From Azoarcus sp. (GTDB taxonomy: Bacteria; Pseudomonadota; Gammaproteobacteria; Burkholderiales; Rhodocyclaceae), in NCBI GenBank assembly GCA_031259795.1, contig JAIRLA010000102.1:1-10444 (forward strand): 10,444 bases of DNA. Reading direction: 5' to 3'. Positions 1-6,773 of the stretch are shown here, in pieces; the first letter of the stretch is position 1; every line of letters begins with the position of its first letter. A model generated the notes under the pieces. The model saw only the letters and a list, made by a program, of their open reading frames with translations, had not been told where the DNA came from and did no database searches. Made by a program: the position numbers and the translations under genes.

Positions 1-16
1 CATCGGAAGAATGCGC

Positions 17-108
17 CATTGCGAAAGCCGCCCCCCTCGTCATCGCGAGAGCCGCCCCCACCTCGTCATCGCGAAAGCCGCCCCCACCTCGTCATTGCGA
101 GGGCCGCA
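17..108. repeat. 26-bp tandem repeat, three units plus a partial fourth
   Basis: Units start at 17 (24 bp), 41 (26 bp) and 67 (26 bp), with a fourth start at 93 that runs into the large inverted repeat. Each begins CATYGCGARRGCCGC and ends CTCGT. The units differ at a few positions only (T/C in the fourth base, A/G in the GARR part), and the first lacks two bases. The unit core is the same CGTCATTGCGAG end that forms the outer tip of the inverted repeat next to it. The array therefore looks like local tandem amplification of that tip. There are no spacers, so it is not a CRISPR array. Confidence 0.85.
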
Positions 109-278
109 GGCCCGTGGCAATCCAGTTCGTTCCACCCGGAGCGAAGCGACGCTGAATAAAAAGGGGGAGGCAGGCAGGGGATGCTTGTCCACTTTCCACC
201 ACAGAGGAAACAGCGTCGATTCGCTCCGCATGGAACGAACTGGATTGCCACGTCGCTGCGCTCCTCGCAATGACGAGG
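87..278. repeat. Large imperfect inverted repeat, MITE-like or REP-like intergenic element
   Basis: The left arm (87-154) and the reverse complement of the right arm (211-278) align without gaps over 68 bp with about 60 identical positions. Most differences lie in a short stretch 18-30 bp from the outer tip, where the left arm reads GGCCGCAGGCCC and the right arm carries a GCGCAGCGAC-type variant. The 56-bp loop (155-210) is A/G-rich on its left side and shows no coding signal. The outer tips read CCTCGTCATTGCGAG and an inner block reads GTGGCAATCCAGTTCGTTCCA. From memory, this CGTCATTGCGAG...GTGGCAATCCA family is a dispersed intergenic repeat in many proteobacterial genomes. No transposase gene or clear target-site duplication is visible. 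Confidence 0.85.
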
Positions 279-298
279 GGAGCGAGTTCTTGCGATGG

Positions 299-358
299 AC
301 ACTCCCCTACCCCGCTTGGCGGGCGAGAGGGTGGCCCGTCAGGGCCGGGAGAGGGCTT
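299..358. repeat. GC-rich hairpin-forming intergenic stretch
   Basis: The stretch contains a perfect hairpin GGCCC-GTCA-GGGCC (333-346) and a smaller CCGCTTGGCGG hairpin just upstream, flanked by CTCCCC and GAGAGGG blocks that could pair further. This layout resembles dispersed REP-like palindromes of GC-rich proteobacteria. No T-tract follows, so it is not a classical intrinsic terminator. No reading frame here shows recognisable protein similarity. Confidence 0.5.
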
Positions 359-362
359 CGTC

Positions 363-385
363 CCATGCGGAGCGCAGCGACGCTG
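363..385. repeat. Third, partial copy of the inverted-repeat inner block
   Basis: The block CCATGCGGAGCG...CGACGCTG matches the inner part of the right arm at 211-233 read on the opposite strand, differing at two adjacent positions. It also matches the inner end of the left arm (138-154). It is followed by ACTGGAAC, a degenerate echo of the AACTGG block. It is best read as a decayed or truncated further copy of the element at 87-278. From here to the promoter (386-481) I see only a 10-bp palindrome, CGATGCATCG (408-417), and no gene. Confidence 0.65.
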
Positions 386-473
386 ACTGGAACCGATTCC
401 CGATCCTCGATGCATCGGAGCGGGTCATGGGCCACGGACTTGGGCAGGCTCAAAGGCGCCTGACAATTTTCGC

Positions 474-494
474 ATGAGCAGTTGACAAACTCAT
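474..494. promoter_or_regulatory. Short inverted repeat over the -35 box, possible operator
   Basis: ATGAG (474-478) and CTCAT (490-494) form a perfect 5-bp inverted repeat with an 11-bp spacer. It is centred on the TTGACA -35 box of the candidate operon promoter. A dimeric DNA-binding regulator bound here would block or contact RNA polymerase. Five-base half-sites are short enough to occur by chance, and no regulator gene lies in the window. Confidence 0.3.
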
Positions 495-512
495 AGCCTT
501 TCGTGCTATTGT
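482..512 (+). promoter_or_regulatory. Candidate sigma70-type promoter of the filament operon
   Basis: A perfect TTGACA -35 box lies at 482-487. Two -10 readings are possible. One is an extended -10, TGC-TATTGT (504-512), with a 19-bp spacer. The other is the weaker TGCTAT (504-509) with a 16-bp spacer. The local sequence is clearly more A/T-rich than its surroundings, as expected for a promoter. It sits about 30-60 bp before the first start codon and nothing else of this quality is seen upstream of the eight overlapping genes. The -10 is imperfect, so the exact start site is uncertain. Confidence 0.55.
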
Positions 513-542
513 CGCATCATTGAAAACACATGTCCAAGAAGT

Positions 543-2282
543 ATGCGAATGATCTTGATCGTCCTTGCCGCCATATTCGCGGGCTGCGCCAAGATGCCGT
601 CGCGCTTTCCCGCGTCCGCGATGGCTTCCGCGCACTTGCAGGCGGCGAATGACGGGGAACGCAGCGCGCCCGCGCCAGCCGAACCGGCCATCGCCATCGC
701 CATGCCCGCCCCCGGCGTCATCTCCGCGCCCGCGCCGCGGCCCGCTCCCGTTTACTCGCTCGACGTGCGGCTCGCGCCGGTCGACCAGCTTCTTTCCGCC
801 ATCGCCCGCGACCAGTCGATCGACTTCGATCTCCATCCCGGTGTCGAAGGTCTCGTCTCCCTGAGCGCGTTCGACCGATCATTGCCGGAGCTGTTCACCC
901 GCATCTGCGAGCAGGCCGAACTGCGCTGCGAGTTCGACGGAACGCGGCTCGCCGCGATGCCCGACATGCCATTCCTGCGCGCCTATCACGTGGATTACGT
1001 CAATCTCGCGCGCGACATGAATGGCGAGGTTGCCACCAGCACCCAGATCGCCACCAGTCCGAGCGCCGTCGACGGCGCGCGCGGCGGCGGGGGCGGCAAC
1101 ACTTCGCGCACCCGCATCGAGACCAAGGCGGCGAATCATTTCTGGGACGCGCTTGAAGCCAGTATCCGCGCGCTCCTCAAGGAATATGAACTTCATGTCC
1201 GCAGGCCGCGTTGCGCGGCCCTGCACCGGCGCGATCCCGGCGCTCCGGCCACGGGCGAGGCTCCGGCCTGCGCGGGCGCGGACTCCGGCGAATCCGCTTT
1301 CGTGGTGAGCAACCGCGAGGCCGGCATCCTGATGGTGCTCGCCAATGCCAGGCAACAGCGCGAAGTGGCGGAATTCATCGACCAGGTACAAGCCGCCGCG
1401 CACCGCCAGGTGACGATCGAGGCGACCATTGTCGAAGTGACGCTCGCCGACGGCTATCACCAGGGCATCGACTGGAGCCGCCTGCCCGGAAGCCGTTCGA
1501 GCGCGCCCGCGATCGGGATACGCCCGCGCGGCTCGAACGATGCCACCGCTATGACGCCGGCCATCTCCTATCTGTCGGACAGGATTGGCGTGAGCCTCGA
1601 TCTGCTGGAGACTTTCGGTACGGTCAAGGTGCTCTCCAGCCCGAAGCTGTCGGTGCTCAACAACCAGACCGCCATTCTCAAGGTGGTGGAAGAAGTGGTT
1701 TATTTTCTCGTCGACGCCTCGACCACCGAATATGGCGACAGCGCGCGCGAAAAAGTCACCGCCACCACCAAGCCGCAGTCGGTGTCCGTCGGGCTGGTCA
1801 TGGCGCTCACGCCGCAAATCGGCGAAAACGGCGCGATCACTCTCAGCGTGCGCCCGACCATTTCCAGCATTTCGGGTTTCAAGGACGATCCCAATCCGAC
1901 GCTGGGCAACATCCCCAACCGCGTGCCGCAGATACGCACACGCGAAATCGAATCCGTGCTGCGGCTGGCCGACGGTGAAACCGCCATTCTCGGCGGCCTG
2001 ATGGAAGACAGGATCGACTACGACACTGGCCGCGTTCCGCTTCTGGGCGCGGTACCCGTGCTGGGCGAAATCTTCACCCGGCGGGAAAACAGCGCGCGCC
2101 GTACCGAACTGGTGATCTTCCTGCGTCCGCGCCTGACCGGGCAGACGGACTTCGCCGCCGGACATGGCGGGACGGCCTTGCCGGACGCCGCTTTCCTGCG
2201 CGCTTCGCCCATTCCCGGCGAACGCAATTTCCCCGCCAGCGCACTCGTTCCTTTCCGCGCTCCCCGCGCCGTCATGCCATGA
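543..2282 (+). CDS. mshL: Lipoprotein secretin, MshL-like (outer membrane pore of a type IV filament system)
   Basis: The 579-aa product should form the multimeric outer-membrane channel through which the pilus or pseudopilus, or its cargo, passes. Residues 1-15 are a short lipoprotein signal with lipobox F-A-G-C (Cys15). Residues about 71-140 resemble the secretin/TonB short N-terminal domain (LAPVDQLLSAIARDQ...VEGLVSLS). A Gly-rich hinge follows (about 178-190), then an N1-like domain (REAGILMVLANARQQREVAEFIDQV). The secretin core runs from about 290 (VTIEATIVEV) to 533, with VKVLSSPKLSVLNNQTA, a conserved VPLLGAVPVLGEIF block and the terminal LVIFLRPRLTG. The order and Gly-rich hinge fit the MshL family. 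Residues about 215-255 form an extra basic, Pro-rich segment with Cys224 and Cys243. The start is ambiguous. AAGAAG (536-541) is well spaced for the ATG at 549, but the ATG at 543 keeps the Arg of the signal peptide. The stop overlaps the next start (ATGA). Confidence 0.92.
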   Translation: MRMILIVLAAIFAGCAKMPSRFPASAMASAHLQAANDGERSAPAPAEPAIAIAMPAPGVISAPAPRPAPVYSLDVRLAPVDQLLSAIARDQSIDFDLHPGVEGLVSLSAFDRSLPELFTRICEQAELRCEFDGTRLAAMPDMPFLRAYHVDYVNLARDMNGEVATSTQIATSPSAVDGARGGGGGNTSRTRIETKAANHFWDALEASIRALLKEYELHVRRPRCAALHRRDPGAPATGEAPACAGADSGESAFVVSNREAGILMVLANARQQREVAEFIDQVQAAAHRQVTIEATIVEVTLADGYHQGIDWSRLPGSRSSAPAIGIRPRGSNDATAMTPAISYLSDRIGVSLDLLETFGTVKVLSSPKLSVLNNQTAILKVVEEVVYFLVDASTTEYGDSAREKVTATTKPQSVSVGLVMALTPQIGENGAITLSVRPTISSISGFKDDPNPTLGNIPNRVPQIRTREIESVLRLADGETAILGGLMEDRIDYDTGRVPLLGAVPVLGEIFTRRENSARRTELVIFLRPRLTGQTDFAAGHGGTALPDAAFLRASPIPGERNFPASALVPFRAPRAVMP

Positions 2283-3997
2283 ACACGCCACATGTTCCCG
2301 CGCCCATTGGACAAACCCTCATCGACGCCGGGCTGATCGGCGGCGACCAGTTGCGCATCGCCCTGCACGAGCAGCGCCGGGAGCGCCGTCTTTTCGGGCA
2401 GGTGTGCGTGGAACTGGGCTTCATCACCGAGGCCATGTTGCGCGACGCGCTCTCGGCGCGCCTTGGCCGCCGGGCGGTGGAACTGGCCGGCGCGGTCATC
2501 GACCCGGCGACACTGGCGCTCGTCCCCGAGGCGCTCGCCCGCCGCCACACCCTGTTGCCGTTCTGCCACGATGAGAGCGCCGCCACCCTGACCGTGGCGA
2601 TGACCGATCCGCATGATGTCGTCGCCCTCGACGCGCTTGCCGCCCATTGCGGCCCGGCCATCCGCCTCTGCCCGGCGCTCGCCGCCGAATCCGAAATCCG
2701 CGCGGCGCTCGACCGCCATTACGGCTATCGACTCGCCATCGACGGCATCCTCCAGGAACTCGAATCCTCCGCGCCCGCCAATGCTTCCGCGCCGCACGAG
2801 AACGCGCATCCGCTCATGCGTCTCGTCGACGCGCTACTCGTCGACGCGGTCAAGGCCGCCGCGTCGGACATCCATTTCGAGCCTGAAGCCGGTTTCCTGC
2901 GCATCCGCTACCGCGTCGACGGCATTCTCCAACAGGCGCACGCCCTGCATGCCGGCCATTGGCCCGCGATGGCGGTGCGGCTCAAGGTCATGGCCGGACT
3001 CAACATCGCCGAAACGCGCGCGCCGCAGGATGGGCGCGTTTCGCTCACCGTTGCCGGGCAGCCCATCGATTTCCGCGTCTCCACCCTGCCGACGCTGCAC
3101 GGCGAAAACATCGTGCTGCGCATCCTGGACCGCCAGCGCGGCATCGTCGCGCTCGGCCAGGCCGGGTTCGACGCCGAACGGCTTGCCGCTGTCGAACGCA
3201 TGCTGGCGCGGCCCGAAGGGCTGATCCTCGTCACCGGCCCCACCGGCAGCGGCAAGACCACCACGCTTTACGCCATGCTCGGCCACCTCGACAGCGAAGC
3301 GGTCAACATCATGACGCTGGAAGACCCGGTCGAATACCCGATGGCCCGCATCCGGCAGACCGCGGTTTCCGAGGCGGCGCGCATCGACTTCGCTTCCGGC
3401 ATTCGCGCCCTCTTGCGTCAGGACCCCGACATCATCCTCGTCGGCGAAATCCGCGACGCCGAGACCGCCGGCATGGCGATCCGCGCCGCGATGACGGGGC
3501 ATCGCGTCTTTGCCACCCTGCATACCAATACCGCCATCGGCGCCATTCCCCGCCTGCTCGATCTCGGCATCCGTCCGTCACTGCTGGCCGGCAACCTGCG
3601 CGGCATCATCGCGCAACGGCTGGCGCGCCGCCTGTGTCCGGAGTGCCGCCGCCTCGCCCCGGCGAATTCCCGCGAACGCCGCCGCCTCGGCCTGCCCGCC
3701 GACGGCGGCGAAATCGTCCTTGCGCATGCGGCCGGCTGCCCGGCCTGCGCCGGACGCGGCTACCGTGGCCGGCTGGCGATCTTCGAGGTGCTGGAGATGG
3801 ATGACATGCTCGACGAACTCGCCGCCGCCGGTGCGACGCCCGCCGAACTCAGCCGCGCCGCCCGCGCGCGCGGCCATTTCAGCCTCGGCGAGGACGGACG
3901 GCGCAAGACGCTCGCTGGCGAGACCTCGGTCGACGAGCTTTGCCGGGTCGTGGGGCCGCTCGCGCCCGCCGCGCCGCCGCCGGAGCGCGCGCCATGA
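2279..3997 (+). CDS. gspE: Type II secretion / type IV pilus assembly ATPase (GspE/PilB/MshE family)
   Basis: This 572-aa cytoplasmic motor ATPase would power subunit extraction and filament assembly with the platform protein encoded next. Residues 1-140 are an MshEN/T2SSE N-domain, with two tandem helical units of the pattern IGxxLxxxGxxxxxxLxxxLxxQ (9-32 and 38-61). The middle has the family's SDIHFEPE...IRYRVDG block. Walker A is GPTGSGKT (320-327, Lys326). An Asp box follows (MTLEDPVEYP), then Walker B DIILVGE (384-390) and the His box TLHTN. Near the C-terminus is the tetracysteine zinc motif, CPEC (453/456) and CPAC (487/490), typical of assembly (GspE/PilB) ATPases and absent from PilT retraction ATPases. 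Length is normal. The start overlaps the secretin stop (ATGA) and no Shine-Dalgarno is visible, so translation probably depends on coupling. Confidence 0.96.
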   Translation: MNTPHVPAPIGQTLIDAGLIGGDQLRIALHEQRRERRLFGQVCVELGFITEAMLRDALSARLGRRAVELAGAVIDPATLALVPEALARRHTLLPFCHDESAATLTVAMTDPHDVVALDALAAHCGPAIRLCPALAAESEIRAALDRHYGYRLAIDGILQELESSAPANASAPHENAHPLMRLVDALLVDAVKAAASDIHFEPEAGFLRIRYRVDGILQQAHALHAGHWPAMAVRLKVMAGLNIAETRAPQDGRVSLTVAGQPIDFRVSTLPTLHGENIVLRILDRQRGIVALGQAGFDAERLAAVERMLARPEGLILVTGPTGSGKTTTLYAMLGHLDSEAVNIMTLEDPVEYPMARIRQTAVSEAARIDFASGIRALLRQDPDIILVGEIRDAETAGMAIRAAMTGHRVFATLHTNTAIGAIPRLLDLGIRPSLLAGNLRGIIAQRLARRLCPECRRLAPANSRERRRLGLPADGGEIVLAHAAGCPACAGRGYRGRLAIFEVLEMDDMLDELAAAGATPAELSRAARARGHFSLGEDGRRKTLAGETSVDELCRVVGPLAPAAPPPERAP

Positions 3998-5196
3998 GCC
4001 TTTACCGCTATCGCGCCTGCGATGCGCACGGGCGCGTCGTCCGCGGCGAACTCGAAGCCGCGAATCCCGCCGATCTCGAAACGCGCCTGCGTGGCCGCGG
4101 CCTCGAACTGCTTCGCGCCGCGCCCGCCGCGCACAACGTGTTCCCGTTCCGGCGGCGGCGCATTGCGCGCCGCGAGCTGATCCATTTTTGCTTTCACCTC
4201 GAACAATTGCTCGCCGCCGGCGTCCCCATGCTCGACGCCATCACCGATCTCGGCGATGGTCACGGCAGTCCCGCCATGCAGGCCATCGCCGCCGGCCTGC
4301 GCGCCGAAATCGAGCGCGGCCAGGCGCTTTCCGCCGCCATGGCCTCGCATCCGCATGCCTTCGACGAAGTCTTCCGCTGCCTGCTGCACGCGGGCGAGAG
4401 CACCGGCGATCCTGTTCCCGCGCTGCGCCGGATCGCCGCCGATCTCGCCCGCGCCGACGAACTCGCCGCCCATGCCCGCAAGATCGTCATTTACCCCGCC
4501 ATCATCGCCACGCTGCTCGCCGCCGCGGTCGTGGTCGCCATCACCCAGGTCGTGCCGCAGATTGCCGCCCTGTTTCGCGGCGACACCGTCCTGCCTCTAT
4601 CGACGCGGATACTGATCGGCCTTTCCACATGGCTTGGCCATCATGGCTGGCTATTGCCGCCGGTATTCGTCCTCCTCGCCATTTCCGCCACGTTCGCGGC
4701 GATACGCTACCCCGGCTTTCGCCATGCCCTGCACGCCCTCTCCCTGCGTTTGCCGCTTCTCGGGCCGATCCGGCAGCGGTTGGCGCTGGCCCGCGTCGCC
4801 GGAGTGCTCGCCATGCTCTACGCCAGCGGTATCACCGTGACCGACGCGATCGCCAGCGCCGCGCGCGCCACCCCCAATCTGGTCATCCGGGGCGGTCTCG
4901 AAACCGCCCGGGCGGGGATCACCGCGGGACAAGGCATCGCCAGCGCCTTCGAGGCCACCGGCCTGTTTCCCCGCCTCGTCACCCGCATGCTGCGGGTGGG
5001 CGAGCAAACCGGCCGGATCGACAGCGCCCTCGGACAACTCGCCCATTTTTACGAGCGCGACGCCCGTGAAGCGATCGAGCGCCTGCAAGCGAGCGCCGAA
5101 CCGGCGCTCACGGTCATCATGGGGCTGCTGATGTTGTGGATCGCGCTCGCCATCCTCGGCCCGGTCTACGACATCATCGCCGGGATGCCATTATGA
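3994..5196 (+). CDS. gspF: Inner-membrane platform protein, GspF/PilC/MshG family
   Basis: The 400-aa polytopic protein is of usual GspF length and would couple the ATPase to pilin assembly. It begins MSLYRYRACDAHGRVVRGELEA, the typical GspF opening, so I place the start at 3994 rather than at an upstream in-frame ATG (3940) inside the ATPase gene. A GGAG at 3982-3985 is well placed and the start overlaps the previous stop (ATGA). Two T2SSF repeats are visible: the first has HFCFHLEQLLAAGVPMLDAI and GESTGDPVPALRRIA, the second RLALARVAGVLAMLYASGITVTDAI and GEQTGRIDSALGQLAHFYE. Predicted membrane segments lie at about 165-188, 218-238 and 372-395, the usual three. Confidence 0.95.
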   Translation: MSLYRYRACDAHGRVVRGELEAANPADLETRLRGRGLELLRAAPAAHNVFPFRRRRIARRELIHFCFHLEQLLAAGVPMLDAITDLGDGHGSPAMQAIAAGLRAEIERGQALSAAMASHPHAFDEVFRCLLHAGESTGDPVPALRRIAADLARADELAAHARKIVIYPAIIATLLAAAVVVAITQVVPQIAALFRGDTVLPLSTRILIGLSTWLGHHGWLLPPVFVLLAISATFAAIRYPGFRHALHALSLRLPLLGPIRQRLALARVAGVLAMLYASGITVTDAIASAARATPNLVIRGGLETARAGITAGQGIASAFEATGLFPRLVTRMLRVGEQTGRIDSALGQLAHFYERDAREAIERLQASAEPALTVIMGLLMLWIALAILGPVYDIIAGMPL

Positions 5197-6773
5197 TGGC
5201 CGCGCCGCCGCACACCCTCGTCATCGGCGCGCGCGGCCTCGAAGCATGGCGGCATGCGAGAAACGGCGGCGGCGCGCAGGCGCAAACATTCGCCGCCGCC
5301 GACCAGGACGCCCCGGCGCGGCTGCGCGCCTGGCTTGGCGGCGTGCGCCGCCGCTGCACCCTCGTCGCCGATGTTATCGACGAGCGCCACATTATCGAAT
5401 ACCTGCCGCGCGTCGCGCGCGCCGACCGCCGCGCGCTCATCCACCGCCGGCTGGCGCGGCATTTTCCGGAAACCACGCTAACCGGCGCGATAGCGCTGCC
5501 GGGAGGCGGCCCGGAAAACAGCGCGCCCGTGCTGCTCATCGCCCTGACCCGCCCGGCGCTCATCATGCCCTGGCTGGAGGCGCTCGGCGAAGCCGGCGCG
5601 CAGGGCCAAGTCGAGGTGCGCGGCTTCACCAGCGCGCCTTTCTTGCTGGAACGGTGGTACCGCCGCCAGCGCGGCCTGCCCGCGCAATGCCTGCTGCTCG
5701 CGCCCTCCGGGGATGGCATGCGCCAGCTTTTCTTCCGCCAGCGCCGCCTCGCGTTCTCCCGCGTCATCCCCGCGCGAGCCGCCGCGCTCGCCGATTGCCT
5801 GCCCGCCTACCGCGACGAACTCGCCCAGACGCTGGCGTGGCTGGCCGCGCAGCGCCTGAGCGAAGGTTCTCCGCCAATCCGGATACTGGCAACGGCAAGC
5901 GAGCGGGCGGCATTGGGCGAACTCATCCCCGCCGACGGCAACGATGATACCGCCTTCATCGAACTCATTTCCCCTTCCGGCACGCGAGACAGGGCGCGGA
6001 TCGAGCCGGTCGTCCACGCCGAGCCGGTTTCCCCTTCCGGCGCGCAAGACAGCGGCGAATCCGCACAGGCCGTCATGCATCTGCTCTTGCGGGAAGCGCG
6101 CCTCGCCAGCGCGCAGTGGCACTACGATTGCCCGCGGCTGCAACGCCTCCGGCGGCTGGCCGCCGTCCGCCGGGCCATGATCGCCGCCACGGCGGCGCTC
6201 GTCATCGCCATTGCCACAGCGGCGGCTTTCGACCTCATCGCCGCCCGCCGCCTGCGCCACGAAACCGGGCAGATCGACGCCAGACGGTTGGCATTGCAGG
6301 ACGAAATCGGCGGGTTGGAGGCGCATGGCGGAAACACGGCTCCCGCCGAGGCGCTCGGCGCATGGCTCGACCGCGCCGAGCGCCTCGTCCGCGCGCCCGG
6401 CATCGCACCCGCCGCCGCGCTCGACGCCGCCGCCGATCTTCTCGCCGAAGCGCCATGGGCGCGACTCGACGCGCTCGCCTGGAGCATGCCGGGAAGCGAC
6501 GATCCCGCGCCACCCACGGCCACATCCACATCCACGGCCACGGTCACGAAAGCGCGCCACGCCGATGCCGCCGCGGCCATTCACATGACGATCGCCCCCG
6601 GCGATACGGCCCCTCCGCCGCGATCCGCCGCCGATGTCCTTGCCGCGCGCTGGTCGCACCGGCACGGCGCGCCCGCGCGCGTGCTCATCGACGCAAGCGG
6701 CGCGCGCCTGCGGCTCGACGCCGAATTCAAACCGCCCGCCATTCCGGCTCCGCCACAGGAAAACACGCCATGA
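5193..6773 (+). CDS. Bitopic assembly-platform protein, GspL-like or fused PilM-PilN-like
   Basis: 526 aa. The N-terminal cytoplasmic part (about 1-280) has the layout of the divergent actin-like PilM/MshI/GspL domain: LVIGARGLEAW near the start, CTLVADVIDERHIIEYLP, then blocks ending in MRQLFFRQRRLAFSRVIP. I recognise this as a poorly characterised family found next to type IV filament genes. A single membrane helix lies at about 329-351 (MIAATAALVIAIA...). A short coiled coil follows (RRLRHETGQIDARRLALQDEIGG) and then a periplasmic domain, as in PilN or the GspL C-terminus. The likely role is to link the ATPase to the periplasmic complex. The last 130 residues contain a Thr/Ser/Pro-rich linker (ATSTSTATVT). 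A 25-bp near-repeat, spaced 60 bp, gives two SPSG blocks at about 260-285. The start (ATGATG, 5193 or 5196) overlaps the previous stop. The role is inferred from position and topology. Confidence 0.75.
   Translation: MMAAPPHTLVIGARGLEAWRHARNGGGAQAQTFAAADQDAPARLRAWLGGVRRRCTLVADVIDERHIIEYLPRVARADRRALIHRRLARHFPETTLTGAIALPGGGPENSAPVLLIALTRPALIMPWLEALGEAGAQGQVEVRGFTSAPFLLERWYRRQRGLPAQCLLLAPSGDGMRQLFFRQRRLAFSRVIPARAAALADCLPAYRDELAQTLAWLAAQRLSEGSPPIRILATASERAALGELIPADGNDDTAFIELISPSGTRDRARIEPVVHAEPVSPSGAQDSGESAQAVMHLLLREARLASAQWHYDCPRLQRLRRLAAVRRAMIAATAALVIAIATAAAFDLIAARRLRHETGQIDARRLALQDEIGGLEAHGGNTAPAEALGAWLDRAERLVRAPGIAPAAALDAAADLLAEAPWARLDALAWSMPGSDDPAPPTATSTSTATVTKARHADAAAAIHMTIAPGDTAPPPRSAADVLAARWSHRHGAPARVLIDASGARLRLDAEFKPPAIPAPPQENTP
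5968..6052 (+). repeat. In-frame near-direct repeat within the GspL/PilM-like gene
   Basis: Two 25-bp blocks starting TTTCCCCTTCCGGC (5968-5992 and 6028-6052) differ at two positions and are exactly 60 bp apart. They encode ISPSGTRD and VSPSGAQD, 20 residues apart, in a low-complexity stretch just before the membrane segment. The spacing keeps the frame, so a small tandem duplication inside a tolerant linker is the simplest origin. Confidence 0.7.

Noticed and set aside
17..108. Possible CRISPR array from the regularly spaced 26-bp units
   Set aside because: The units are contiguous, with no unique spacers, and match the tip of the neighbouring inverted repeat. No cas gene is present.
333..346. 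Intrinsic terminator of an upstream gene
   Set aside because: The GGCCC/GGGCC hairpin has no following T-tract and lies among repeat-like GC palindromes. No upstream gene end is visible in the window.
11..477. Open reading frames on both strands across the upstream repeat region
   Set aside because: Their peptides are translations of the inverted repeat (strings such as EERSDVAIQ and IARSAATWQ), a known source of spurious proteins. No start has a ribosome binding site and both strands are open equally.
3510..5069. Plus-strand open frame of about 520 codons straddling the ATPase and platform genes in another frame
   Set aside because: The peptide is an Arg/Pro/Ala-rich composition typical of a +1 shadow in GC-rich DNA. 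It crosses a real gene junction and has no known domain.
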